Below the pieces are notes generated by a model. That model made no database searches. It was given only the letters and a program-made list of their open reading frames with translations, and was not told the DNA's origin. Made by a program: the position numbers and the translations under genes. From contig NZ_CP028908.1 in the NCBI RefSeq assembly GCF_024181725.1, positions 5,259,501 to 5,323,500 of the forward strand: DNA of 64,000 nt, given 5' to 3'. Source of the DNA: Bradyrhizobium sp. WD16 (GTDB lineage Bacteria; Pseudomonadota; Alphaproteobacteria; Rhizobiales; Xanthobacteraceae). Positions 23,202 through 31,937 of this stretch are shown here, one piece after another. Numbering within the stretch: the stretch's first letter is position 1; the number at the start of each line of letters is the position of its first letter.

Positions 23202-25646
23202 ATGCCATTCAAGGATATCACTGGAAAGCAGGAAGATGCTTTCATTTCTTCGCTTCGTGCTGGTCAATACAACCTTTTGCTCGGGGCCGGCTTCAGCTTG
23301 GATTCCAGGAACGCGAAAGGAAATTTGCCGAGCGGAGACACGCTCCTCGGCGAGCTGGCCGCTGCCACGTCCGCTCGAAAGAGCAGCCTGCAGCGTCTCT
23401 ATCAGCTGCTCACTCCAGCGCAGGTGAAGGAGCTGATCACCGATAGATTCATTGATACCCAACCGGGCCCTACGGCCAAGCTGATGGCGTCCTTCGTTTG
23501 GAGGCGGGTGTTCACCTGGAACGTCGATGATGTACTCGAAAATCTCTATAAGGACGAGCATGCGCTTCAACGCGCTATCCCGAAGCATTTCAGTGATGTC
23601 TACACCGACCCTCAGAGCCTCGAGGAGCTCTTCCTCATCCATTTGCATGGCTTTGTGGGCCAGCCCCATAGAGGCTATGTCTTCTCGCGAGACCAGTACG
23701 TCAATCAAACCACCAAGGTGAACCCGTGGATGACGGTGCTCACGCAGCGCATGCTGTCGGAACCGGTGATCATCGCCGGCAGCACTCTGGACGAGGTCGA
23801 TCTCGACCACTATCTGGCCCTGCGTACCGGCGAGAGCGCCCGCGATGATCGGGGCCCATCGATCCTTGTGGAAGCTGACGACCCCATAGCCACCATGCTG
23901 TGCGAGCGTCACGGCATGCTGCACTTCGTGGGATATTCGAAGGACTTCTTCGAATACTGCAAATCGGTCCTGCCCAACCCGCCGACCCCCATCGAGCTGA
24001 TACCGCTGGCAACGCGCCAGCTTCTTCCTGCCGGTGTCAGCAAGTCGACGGCGATGTCGTTCAGCGCCGACTTCGAGCTGGTCCCCGGCGTGACGGCGCC
24101 TTCCACCAATTCGCGCTTCATGTACGGTCACTTCCCGAGTTGGGGCGATCTCGAGGCGAACAGAGACATAGCCAGACCTTTAGTGTCCGATGTCGTCGTG
24201 GATATCGAGAAACGTCTAGCCGATCCGATACATTATGCTCGGGTACTGATCATTTCGGAGACTTCTGGAGCAGGCAAATCGACTGTCCTGCGTCGCGTTG
24301 CCTTCGAACTGGCGAAGCGCGGCGTCAAGACATTGATGTGCTCCGCACTGAGCCGCATCGCAAACACGACCGCCGATGTCATCGACTTGGTCGACGGTCC
24401 AGTGGTCGTCGTGATCGACAATCTAGCCGAGCAAGCCACGGCGCTGCCGGACCTGCTCGACCGTCTGGAGAAGCCAGACGTGATCTTCGTCGGCGCCGAG
24501 CGCTCCTATAGAATGAACTATATCAAGCAGGTGCTCGCGGGACTGAAGTTCGATTTCATCGGCAAGCTGCCAATGTCCGTGGCACAGGCCCGTCGCTTGA
24601 TAGAACACTACGCCGACGCCGGGGCGATTGGCGACCATACAGTGATCAAGCGGAAGGACGAGTTCGCCAGCCGAATCCAGGACGATCCGATCGCTGTGGC
24701 ATGCTGCCGTATCCTGAATGACTTTCGCCCTCTCGATCGTATCGTGGACAGCATAACGGCCGATGCCTCCGAGCCTGCGCTGGCACGGTACCTGGGGGCC
24801 TCGCTGGCTCAGCACTGCTTCTACGGTGGCGTCCGCTATGAGATCCTGATCGCGGCCTTTGGGGCCGTTGGAGCCATGGACCAGTTCCAGGCCAGCTATC
24901 CTCTGCCGCTCGACTACTATGACGATGCCCGCCGGTTCGTCATTCCGGAGAACGCGACCCTCTCGGACAAGATTTTGGAGCGCTATGCTGCCCGCGATCC
25001 CGATCTCACCCTGTCGACTTTCATAAAGCTCGCAGACGAACTGGGCCCATGGGTCAATCGAGATACGATTATCGCCAGAGCGCCCGAGCCGCGGCTGTCA
25101 GGCCGCCTCTTCGACTTTGATTCGGTCGTTAGCAAATTTCTCGGCAGCAATGCCGAGGAATTCTATAAACGGGTGAAACCGGCATGGGAGTGGAACTCAC
25201 GCTACTGGGAGCAGGTAGCTCTGCTGCACCTCGCTAGATACCAGACGTCCAGCAATCCTCAGGAGGCCATGGACTATCTGGAAGATGCTGTCACGCACTC
25301 CCGACACGCCGTGTCGGTCGAGCATCATCCGTTCCCTTTGACCACCTTGGGCAAGGTGCTCCTCTGTGAAATGCTGGCGCCAGGCATGAACATGAAAGGG
25401 TCGTTCGACGAGGCATTCGAACGGCTGTCTGAGGCCATATCGATCGAAGAGCGCCGACACCGCGTCGCGGCTCAACCATACAGCCTAATCTTCAACGGAG
25501 TGATCAACTATCTCCAAACTGGCGGCGACCTTACGCATCAGCAACGTGGACGGCTCAACGAGATTTTGACAAAGGCTGCGTCCAAATTGGCGTCCGATCA
25601 GGAAATGCAGCAGCAGGCGGCTACTGTCAGGCGGGCGCTCGGCTGA
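23202..25646 (+). CDS. SIR2-domain/P-loop NTPase protein (SIR2-STAND-like, probable anti-phage)
   Basis: An 814-residue protein. The N-terminal SIR2-like domain has 'LLLGAGFS' (about 25-32), 'TWNVDD' (105-110), 'HLHGF' (147-151) and 'AGSTLDEVD' (192-200), the NAD-binding and catalytic landmarks. A P-loop NTPase follows with Walker A 'SGAGKST' (355-361) and Walker B 'VVVVIDNL' (401-408). The C-terminal ~350 residues are helical and tetratricopeptide-like, a possible sensor. This plan matches SIR2-STAND (Avs5-like) defence proteins that deplete NAD on phage infection. It sits next to the ICE integrase, a usual cargo site. The defence role is inferred from architecture. Confidence 0.8.
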   Translation: MPFKDITGKQEDAFISSLRAGQYNLLLGAGFSLDSRNAKGNLPSGDTLLGELAAATSARKSSLQRLYQLLTPAQVKELITDRFIDTQPGPTAKLMASFVWRRVFTWNVDDVLENLYKDEHALQRAIPKHFSDVYTDPQSLEELFLIHLHGFVGQPHRGYVFSRDQYVNQTTKVNPWMTVLTQRMLSEPVIIAGSTLDEVDLDHYLALRTGESARDDRGPSILVEADDPIATMLCERHGMLHFVGYSKDFFEYCKSVLPNPPTPIELIPLATRQLLPAGVSKSTAMSFSADFELVPGVTAPSTNSRFMYGHFPSWGDLEANRDIARPLVSDVVVDIEKRLADPIHYARVLIISETSGAGKSTVLRRVAFELAKRGVKTLMCSALSRIANTTADVIDLVDGPVVVVIDNLAEQATALPDLLDRLEKPDVIFVGAERSYRMNYIKQVLAGLKFDFIGKLPMSVAQARRLIEHYADAGAIGDHTVIKRKDEFASRIQDDPIAVACCRILNDFRPLDRIVDSITADASEPALARYLGASLAQHCFYGGVRYEILIAAFGAVGAMDQFQASYPLPLDYYDDARRFVIPENATLSDKILERYAARDPDLTLSTFIKLADELGPWVNRDTIIARAPEPRLSGRLFDFDSVVSKFLGSNAEEFYKRVKPAWEWNSRYWEQVALLHLARYQTSSNPQEAMDYLEDAVTHSRHAVSVEHHPFPLTTLGKVLLCEMLAPGMNMKGSFDEAFERLSEAISIEERRHRVAAQPYSLIFNGVINYLQTGGDLTHQQRGRLNEILTKAASKLASDQEMQQQAATVRRALG

Positions 25647-26150
25647 ATTTCGACCTCATGCGTTCGGAGATGTTGGTGCAACTGCAGTTGCAAGACCTGC
25701 GCGCTTCAAACCTGCTGCTTGGAGCTCCCGTTCGAACTGCGGGAGGCCATTATCCGGAACCGCGAGAACGAACAAGTCTCCTGCTCTGGTAAGCACAACA
25801 TATCCGAGAGCCCATCTTCTGTGCCGATGCCGTCCAGAAGTGCGCGAACGTGCAGTTTCTTCGCTACGTAGAGCACGGCAAGGCTCCCCCCTTGTCCACT
25901 AAACCGAGGGAGGGTCAGAGTCCGCTTAGCTGAGCATCGGTCCCAAACCCAGAATAGCGGGAGACGGCCAGTTTCTCCCACCGGTGAGATCGAGGCTCAA
26001 TCGTATTGCCATCCGATTCCATCCGTTCCGGTTCGGCAAGGCGGCTCTAGGGCATAAGAGTCGTAGCGGGCCTTAGATAGCTGCGGCGTAGACATAGTTC
26101 CATCTTCATTGTTTCGGCTCGATTTCCGCGTAACATCAGGTGGACTCCGG
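25647..26150. other. Gap between SIR2-NTPase gene and integrase gene
   Basis: 504 bp without a supportable gene. A perfect 16-bp palindrome TGCAACTGCAGTTGCA lies at 25677-25692, 31 bp after the SIR2-NTPase stop. A 91-codon minus-strand frame (25706-25981) has no family features. The rest shows nothing recognisable. Confidence 0.5.
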
Positions 26151-27407
26151 TCACGACACCGCCTCAGCGCCCATGAACGGCATTGACTGCGGCAACAGCG
26201 TCGGCACGCGCTTTTGGCCGTTCACCCAGGCATCGATCATATCGGCCCATTCCTGGAGCATGTGGCGGCGCTGTGGTTCGTATTCCGCCTTGTTGTAGAC
26301 ACCGCGTGACGAGCGTCCATCCTCGTGGGCGAGGCACTTCTCGATCCAGTCGCTGTTGAATCCCATCTCATTCAACAGCGTCGAGCCGGTCCGGCGCAGA
26401 TCGTGGACCGTGAACGGCTCCAGCGGCAGCCCCTCCTTCTTCGCCCGCACAACGACGGCCGTGGTCACGCGATTGAAGGTCGCGCGCGACATGGGCGCGT
26501 CGGCGTCGTAGCGGGACGGCAGCAGATAGCGCGAATTACCGGCGCAGGTCTTCAGGGCGATGAGGATGTCGAGAGACTGTTGCGAGAGATAGACGTTGTG
26601 CGCCTTCGACCGCTTCATGCGCTCCTTCGGAATGGTCCAGACGGCGTTCTCGAAATCGACCTCGTCCCAGACGGCATCGGTCAGCTCGCTCTTGCGCACC
26701 ATCGTGAGCAGGATCAGGCGCAAGCCGAGGCGGATGGTCGGCAGGGTCGGCACGTGCTCGACCTGCTGGAGCATGATCTTGATCTCGGCCGGCGACAGCG
26801 CCCGGTCCTTCGGCTGGAAGGTTGCGATCGAAGCTGGCCCCACCTCGTCAGCCGGGTTCGGCACCTTCTCTCCGTGCAGGATGGCGAAGGCGAAGATCTG
26901 TTTGACGATGTCGCGGGCGTGGATGGCGGTCGCCGGGGCGCCGCGCTCCTTTACCTTGGCGCAGAGCTGTCGGAGATCGTCCGGCGTCACTTCGGTCAGA
27001 AGGCGGTTTTTCCAGGCGGGGAGGATGTCGCGATCGAGGATGGCCTTGCGCATCGAGCGGGTGCTTTCCGCCATGCGCGCTTCCTTAATCCATATGCCGC
27101 TCACCGCGCCGAAGCTGCGCTCCATGGCCTTGCGCCGCTTGTCACGCTGCTTCTCGTGGGCAGGGGAAAGCCCCTCCGCCACCAGCTTGCGAGCGGCGAT
27201 GCAGCGTTCGCGCGCTTCGGCGAGCGTGAGGCCATCGGAGCCGTAGGGGCCGATCGTCAGCGTCTCCCGGCGGCCATTCAGACGGTAGTCGTACCGGAAG
27301 GTGATTTGGCCTGTCGTGGCGACGGAAACGTACATACCGTCACGGTCAGCCACCTTGTACAATTTATCCTTTGGTTTCAGCCTCTTGATGGCCATATCAG
27401 TGAGCAT
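26151..27407 (-). CDS. Tyrosine recombinase/integrase of the ICE (P4-type, guaA site)
   Basis: A 418-residue integrase. The N-terminal DUF4102 arm-binding domain starts 'MLTDMAIKRLKPKDKLYKV'. A core-binding domain and catalytic domain follow with Arg in 'TMVRKSEL' (about 238), 'HDLRRTG' (His 335, Arg 338), 'LAHEDG' (His 361) and Tyr in 'VYNKAEY' (371). All catalytic residues are present. It reads away from guaA, with its start facing the guaA 3' end, so the attachment site lies just upstream of it. An upstream frame to 27479 exists, but Met 27407 is the usual family start. It should mediate ICE integration/excision. Confidence 0.93.
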   Translation of the reverse strand: MLTDMAIKRLKPKDKLYKVADRDGMYVSVATTGQITFRYDYRLNGRRETLTIGPYGSDGLTLAEARERCIAARKLVAEGLSPAHEKQRDKRRKAMERSFGAVSGIWIKEARMAESTRSMRKAILDRDILPAWKNRLLTEVTPDDLRQLCAKVKERGAPATAIHARDIVKQIFAFAILHGEKVPNPADEVGPASIATFQPKDRALSPAEIKIMLQQVEHVPTLPTIRLGLRLILLTMVRKSELTDAVWDEVDFENAVWTIPKERMKRSKAHNVYLSQQSLDILIALKTCAGNSRYLLPSRYDADAPMSRATFNRVTTAVVVRAKKEGLPLEPFTVHDLRRTGSTLLNEMGFNSDWIEKCLAHEDGRSSRGVYNKAEYEPQRRHMLQEWADMIDAWVNGQKRVPTLLPQSMPFMGAEAVS

Positions 27408-27455
27408 GGGAACGGCCTCGTTGACGATCGAAAACGCCTTTTTCAAGGTCAATTT

Positions 27456-27608
27456 TACCGTCAAATCTGATACCGTCAATCGATGAGAATAATCATTGTA
27501 TATCAGTCTATTAGCCTGAGTTTTAACGGATCACTTCGGTTTTTTGCCTGACGGTAGGGTGAAAATCTGGCGGAACGCAAAAAACGCATACCGTCGCACA
27601 CACCGTCA
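27456..27608. promoter_or_regulatory. Cluster of TACCGTCA motifs, candidate integrase arm-type sites
   Basis: Exact TACCGTCA at 27456-27463 and 27471-27478, the exact reverse complement at 27549-27556, and one-mismatch copies at 27589-27596 and 27601-27608. Five occurrences in about 150 bp between the integrase gene and the guaA 3' end is the layout of arm-type binding sites at an att end. The first two overlap the upstream extension of the integrase frame, which supports the shorter start. Confidence 0.5.
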
Positions 27609-27682
27609 GAACCCGTCGCTTAAGGGCGATAGGCTCCGATAGTGAATGCTTGATTTTTTGTTTCAGTTCAGCTAGTTATGAG

Positions 27683-27720
27683 GATGTGGTGATAGTTCGC
27701 GAAACGCCGCGAACCACATC
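27683..27720 (-). terminator. Inverted repeat immediately after guaA
   Basis: GATGTGG (27683-27689) with CCACATC (27714-27720), and inside it GTTCGCG (27695-27701) with CGCGAAC (27708-27714). It lies 3 bp beyond the guaA stop and may be the guaA terminator or part of the att region. Confidence 0.45.
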
Positions 27721-27745
27721 ATTTCATTCCCACTCGATCGTGCCC
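27721..27745. other. Probable ICE attachment site: 3' end of guaA
   Basis: The last codons of guaA, including the stop (complement 27724-27726), face the integrase. Many ICEs with this integrase class recombine in the guaA 3' end and restore its coding sequence. The second copy at the other ICE end was not found in the window, so the exact att core cannot be set. Confidence 0.5.
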
Positions 27746-29328
27746 GGCGGCTTGCTGGTGACGTCGTAGACGACGCGGTTGACGCCCTTGACCTCGTTGA
27801 TGATGCGCGTCGCGGCGGCGCCGAGAAAGCGCATGTCGAACGGATAGAAGTCGGCGGTCATGCCGTCGGTCGAGGTCACGGCGCGCAGGCCGACGACGTA
27901 GTCGTAGGTGCGGCTGTCGCCCATCACGCCCACGGTCTTGACCGGCAGGATCACGGCGAAGGCCTGCCATATGTCGTCGTAGAGACCGGCGCGGCGGATC
28001 TCCTCGATGTAGATGTGATCGGCCTTGCGCAGGATGTCGAGCTTCTCCGGCGTGATCTCGCCGGGGCAGCGGATGGCAAGGCCCGGCCCCGGGAAGGGGT
28101 GGCGGCCGACGAAGACCGGCGGCAAGCCGAGCTCGCGGCCGAGCGCGCGGACCTCGTCCTTGAACAATTCGCGCAGCGGCTCGACGAGCTGCATATTCAT
28201 GCGCTCGGGCAGGCCACCGACATTGTGGTGCGACTTGATGGTCACCGACGGGCCGCCGGTGAAGGAGACGCTCTCGATCACGTCGGGATAGAGCGTGCCC
28301 TGGGCGAGGAAATCGGCGCCACCGATCTTCTTGGCCTCGGCCTCGAACACGTCGATGAACAGGCGGCCGATGGTCTTGCGCTTCACTTCCGGATCGGTGA
28401 CGCCGGCGAGCTCGCCGAGGAATTGTCTCGAGGCGTCCACATGCACCAGCGGGATGTTGTAGTGGTGGCGGAACAGGTCGACCACGGTCTCGGCCTCGGC
28501 GAGGCGGAGCAGGCCGTGATCGACGAAGACGCAGGTGAGCTGGTCGCCGATCGCCTCGTGGATCAGCACCGCGGCCACGGCGGAATCGACGCCGCCCGAC
28601 AGGCCGCAGATCACCCTGCCCTTGCCGACCTGGGCGCGGATCTTCTCGATCGCCTCCTCGCGAAAGGCGCGCATGGTCCAGTCGCCGGTGAGGCCGGCGA
28701 CCTTGCGGACGAAGTTGCGCAAGAGCCTCGCGCCATCCGGGGTATGCACCACCTCAGGGTGAAACTGCATGGCGTAGAACTTGCGCTTGTCGTCAGCGAT
28801 CACCGAGATCGGCGAGCCGGCGGCGCTGGCGACGGCGCGAAAGCCTTCAGGCAGCCGGGTGACGCGGTCGCCATGGCTCATCCAGACGTCGTAGTGGCCG
28901 CCCTTCCGCCAGACGCCGTCGAACAGCGTGCAGTCGTCGGTGATCTCGAGGCTGGCGCGGCCGAATTCGCGGTGATGGCCGGCCTCGACGGTGCCGCCGA
29001 GCTGCTGGGCCATGGTCTGCTCGCCGTAGCAGATGCCGAGCACCGGCACGCCGGCGGTGAGGATCGCCATCGGCGCCGCGGGAGCATTGTCGTCGAGCAC
29101 CGAGGCCGGCCCGCCGGACAGGATCACGGCTTTGGGCCTCATGCTCTGGAACGCCGCTTCCGCCTTCTGGTACGGCACGATCTCGGAATAGACCCCCTCC
29201 TCGCGGACGCGGCGGGCGATGAGCTGGGTGACCTGGCTGCCGAAATCGACAATCAGAATCTTTTCGTGGATCGGGGCCGCGGCGGCGACCGCGGAGCCGG
29301 CATCAGATTCGGAATTTGCTGCTGTCAT
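27724..29328 (-). CDS. guaA: GMP synthase (glutamine-hydrolysing)
   Basis: A full-length 534-residue bifunctional enzyme converting XMP to GMP. The N-terminal class I glutamine amidotransferase has '[14 protein letters not shown]' with the nucleophilic cysteine and 'QFHPEVVHT' with His/Glu. The ATP pyrophosphatase domain has '[11 protein letters not shown]', and the C-terminal dimerisation domain ends '[10 protein letters not shown]'. It is cytosolic and essential for guanine nucleotides. The complete 3' end shows that ICE insertion left the gene intact. guaB is at 33158-34651. Confidence 0.97.
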   Translation of the reverse strand: MTAANSESDAGSAVAAAAPIHEKILIVDFGSQVTQLIARRVREEGVYSEIVPYQKAEAAFQSMRPKAVILSGGPASVLDDNAPAAPMAILTAGVPVLGICYGEQTMAQQLGGTVEAGHHREFGRASLEITDDCTLFDGVWRKGGHYDVWMSHGDRVTRLPEGFRAVASAAGSPISVIADDKRKFYAMQFHPEVVHTPDGARLLRNFVRKVAGLTGDWTMRAFREEAIEKIRAQVGKGRVICGLSGGVDSAVAAVLIHEAIGDQLTCVFVDHGLLRLAEAETVVDLFRHHYNIPLVHVDASRQFLGELAGVTDPEVKRKTIGRLFIDVFEAEAKKIGGADFLAQGTLYPDVIESVSFTGGPSVTIKSHHNVGGLPERMNMQLVEPLRELFKDEVRALGRELGLPPVFVGRHPFPGPGLAIRCPGEITPEKLDILRKADHIYIEEIRRAGLYDDIWQAFAVILPVKTVGVMGDSRTYDYVVGLRAVTSTDGMTADFYPFDMRFLGAAATRIINEVKGVNRVVYDVTSKPPGTIEWE

Positions 29329-29402
29329 GACCAGCCATTACGCGAGGTCGCGGCGCCGGGCAACCGGGTTGAAGGGCCCGCTCACAGGCTGGACATCGGC
29401 AA

Positions 29403-29425
29403 TTAGGTAAGTAACACTGACCTAA
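29403..29425. promoter_or_regulatory. TetR-type palindromic operator
   Basis: TTAGGT (29403-29408) and ACCTAA (29420-29425), with inner AGT/ACT also paired, form a 23-bp palindrome around a 3-bp centre. It lies between divergent guaA and the NTF2-like gene. The size and symmetry fit a TetR-family operator; no TetR gene is in the window. Confidence 0.5.
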
Positions 29426-29453
29426 TAGCAAGAAGCCAATCCGGGAGAAAGCC

Positions 29454-29825
29454 ATGCCGAAACACCACGCACCCGACCGCCTGCACGCGCTGGCCCGCGA
29501 CTGGATCGCCGCATGGAATTGCCGCGATCTCGAGCGGGTCCTCGCTCTCTATGCCGACGACGCCGAGATGACCTCCGACATCATCGTCGCCCTCGGCTTC
29601 GCCGAGAGCGGCACGCTGCATGGCAAGGAGGCGCTGCGCCGCTACTGGAGCAAGGCACTGTCGCTGAATGCCGAGCTGCATTTCACCGTGATCGATACCT
29701 ATGCCAGCCCGGATAGCGTGGTCGTGCACTACGCCAACCAGCGCGGCGCGCGGATCTGCGAGTATCTGCGGCTCAACGAGGCCGGCCTGATCAAGCAGGG
29801 CTCGGCCAATCACCTGGCGAAGTGA
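29454..29825 (+). CDS. NTF2-like/SnoaL-type small protein
   Basis: A 123-residue protein with the cone-shaped NTF2 fold pattern: 'WIAAWNCRDLERVLALYADDAEM', then 'LHGKEALRRYWSKAL' and 'VIDTYASPDSVVVHYANQRG'. The family includes SnoaL-type isomerases and many binding proteins of unknown ligand. It is divergent from guaA with a TetR-type palindrome 28 bp upstream of its start, so it may be the regulated gene. GGGAGAAAG precedes the ATG. The ligand cannot be inferred. Confidence 0.85.
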   Translation: MPKHHAPDRLHALARDWIAAWNCRDLERVLALYADDAEMTSDIIVALGFAESGTLHGKEALRRYWSKALSLNAELHFTVIDTYASPDSVVVHYANQRGARICEYLRLNEAGLIKQGSANHLAK

Positions 29826-29897
29826 TCGGCGGCAACAGGCTCGGCCACACTCTCCGTCGTCATGCCCATGACGATCTTGGCGCGGCAGCGCCACGCC

Positions 29898-31199
29898 CTA
29901 TCCCAGCCGCCGCAGCACGCTGACGAAGAAGCCGTCGGTGCCAGTGCACCTCGGCGTCATCAGCAGACCTTCGTCGGCGATGCGCGCAGCGGCGGCGAAG
30001 GCCTCGGCCCTCTCGCCCAGCGGCGCCATCACCTCGCGCGGCGGCACCACCGCGAAGCCGGAGGTCCGACCGAGGAAGGCGCGGACCTGGTCGGCATTCT
30101 CCTCGGGCAGCACCGAGCAGGTGACATAGGCCAGCCGGCCGCCGGGTTTGACCATGAGCGCAGCCCGATCAAGCACTTGCGCCTGATCCTTCAAGCGCAA
30201 TTCCAGCGCGCCAGGGCGCATCCGCCACTTGGCATCGGGGTTGCGGCGCCAGGTGCCGGTGCCGGTACAGGGCGCATCGACCACGACGAGATCGGCGCTC
30301 GCACGAATGTCGCTGAGCGGATCGGCGTCGCCCTTGGGGGCGCGAACCTCGGCATTGTGGACGCCGGCCCTCGACAGCCGATCATGAATCGGGGCGAGCT
30401 GGCGCTTGTCGCGGTCACTGGCGATCAGGCGGCCCTTGCCGCGCATCATCGCCGCCAGCGCCAGGGTCTTGCCGCCGGCACCGGCGCAGAGATCGATCAC
30501 CTGCTCGCCGGGGCTCGCGCCCGAGAACAGCGCGGCGAGCTGGGAGCCCTCGTCCTGGACTTCCACCCCGCCCTTGATGAAGACTTCCTCGGCCTGGACG
30601 CCGGGGTTGCGGGCGTCGGCGGCGAGCGGAATCCGAAGGCCGAGCGGCGAGAACGGCGTCGCCGCGGCGCCGAGATGGGCGAGTTGGGCCAGCGCCTTCT
30701 CCCGCGTGGTCTTGAGCGTATTGACGCGCAGGTCGAGCGGCGCGCGGCTCGCCATGGCGGTGGCTTCCGCCACGCGATCCTCGCCGAAGGCGCGGGTCAG
30801 ATGCGCATCGAGCCATTCCGGATAGTCGCCGGCGACGAAAGCCGGCGCACCGGCAAGCGTCCGCGAGTCGAGCGCAGCCCGCTCGGCCTCGGTCAGTGGC
30901 GCCGGCGAGAACCGCCCGCCGTCGCATAGCGCGGCGATCGCATCGGTCGACAGGCTGCGCTCCAGCCGCAGCGTGCCGAGCACGCGGCCGCGGGCGCTGT
31001 CGTCATCCAGCAGAAAGGCGCTGGAGGCGCGGCGGCGCAACACGTCGAAAACGAGGCCGGAGATGGCGGCGCGATCACCGGAGCCGGCGAAGCGATGGGC
31101 GGTGCCCCATTCCTTGAGCGCCTGGGCGGCGGGAATGCGCTGCGTCTCGATGGCAGTCAGAACCTCAATGGCCGCGGACAGCCGGGCAGCGGGTGTCAT
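29898..31199 (-). CDS. RsmB/NOP-family rRNA cytosine-5 methyltransferase
   Basis: A 433-residue protein. The N-terminal ~140 residues are a NusB-like helical RNA-binding domain. The SAM-dependent methyltransferase domain has 'VIDLCAGAGGKTLALA', the catalytic/release cysteines in 'DAPCTGTGTWRRNPD' and 'VTCSVLPEEN', and 'DGFFVSVLRR' at the end. It methylates cytosine in 16S rRNA by analogy with RsmB (position 967 in E. coli). It lies between guaB and guaA, an arrangement I associate with this bacterial group. Confidence 0.93.
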   Translation of the reverse strand: MTPAARLSAAIEVLTAIETQRIPAAQALKEWGTAHRFAGSGDRAAISGLVFDVLRRRASSAFLLDDDSARGRVLGTLRLERSLSTDAIAALCDGGRFSPAPLTEAERAALDSRTLAGAPAFVAGDYPEWLDAHLTRAFGEDRVAEATAMASRAPLDLRVNTLKTTREKALAQLAHLGAAATPFSPLGLRIPLAADARNPGVQAEEVFIKGGVEVQDEGSQLAALFSGASPGEQVIDLCAGAGGKTLALAAMMRGKGRLIASDRDKRQLAPIHDRLSRAGVHNAEVRAPKGDADPLSDIRASADLVVVDAPCTGTGTWRRNPDAKWRMRPGALELRLKDQAQVLDRAALMVKPGGRLAYVTCSVLPEENADQVRAFLGRTSGFAVVPPREVMAPLGERAEAFAAAARIADEGLLMTPRCTGTDGFFVSVLRRLG

Positions 31200-31244
31200 T
31201 AAACAACTTTCGTGGGAGGAATGGCCGGCCGCAACCCGTGCTTT

Positions 31245-31610
31245 TCACAGCACCGTCACGATCCTCAGCGCGAAATAGACCCACATGGCCAGCAGCACAA
31301 GGGCGGCGGCCGTCACGGCCGAGGTCTGGTGGCGCTCCCCGGCCACCGGCACGAGCCCCGAGACGAACAGCCGGGTCAGCACAAAAAACCAGGCGAGCAG
31401 CACCATGACAAGATCGGCGTGGCGCAGCGGCAGCGCCAGCGCGATCACGACATAGAACAGGACATCGACCTGCAACGCCGGGCCGGGCTCAGCGCCCCCT
31501 GCTCCGCTTGCCGCCAGGCCGCCGAACCGCGACCGCAGCGACATGAATTGCGGGGCCAAACTCAATGCCACCAGCAGGAAGACCGGCAGCAGAGTGCCTA
31601 TGACCATCAT
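31245..31610 (-). CDS. MAPEG-family membrane protein
   Basis: About 121 residues with four hydrophobic segments ('MMVIGTLLPVFLLVALSLAP', 'VLFYVVIALAL', 'LVMVLLAWFFVLTRLFVSG', 'AALVLLAMWVYFALRIV'), the size and topology of bacterial MAPEG proteins (glutathione-linked eicosanoid-enzyme relatives). The frame extends to 31688 but Met 31610 starts the first helix. It probably sits in the inner membrane; substrate and activity are unknown. Confidence 0.8.
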   Translation of the reverse strand: MMVIGTLLPVFLLVALSLAPQFMSLRSRFGGLAASGAGGAEPGPALQVDVLFYVVIALALPLRHADLVMVLLAWFFVLTRLFVSGLVPVAGERHQTSAVTAAALVLLAMWVYFALRIVTVL

Positions 31611-31695
31611 TGGAGATTGCCCCGTTTCCCACCGGCGCGAAGTGCCGGCTTGGCAACCACAACGAGCAAGGGGCAGAACCGGTTCCATACCCTGC

Positions 31696-31773
31696 CTAGT
31701 GTGGCGTCTCGCAATTGCCTATGCCCTTCGCGGCAAGCCCCTGTAGGCAATCGCGAGACATAAGCCGCACTAG
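31696..31773. repeat. CTAG-bounded palindromic element 1
   Basis: A long inverted repeat: CTAGTGTGGC then GTCTCGCAATTGCCT on the left, AGGCAATCGCGAGAC and GCCGCACTAG on the right, around a loop of about 24 bp. It looks like a short mobile or REP-type palindromic element in the 327-bp gap between the MAPEG and oxidoreductase genes. Confidence 0.6.
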
Positions 31774-31786
31774 CTTTTTGATTTTG

Positions 31787-31861
31787 CTAGTGTCCTGATG
31801 TCTCCGAATGACCGTGCGAGGGTGAGGCAAATGAAGCGGTAATTCGGAGACAGGACACTAG
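31787..31861. repeat. CTAG-bounded palindromic element 2
   Basis: The left arm 31787-31809 starts CTAGTGTCCT and ends GTCTCCGAAT; the right arm 31842-31861 is its reverse complement except for a 3-bp insertion (GAT) in the left arm. It lies 13 bp from element 1 and shares the CTAGTG ends but not the internal sequence. Confidence 0.65.
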
Positions 31862-31937
31862 GACCGGCGACGCCGAAGAGACGCATGCCCGGCACAAAGG
31901 CAGGGCATGCGAAAAGTCTGACACATTATCGAACAGG

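Noticed and set aside
25706-25981. 91-codon minus-strand frame between the SIR2-NTPase and integrase genes
   Set aside because: No recognisable domain or good start context; listed only as part of the gap.
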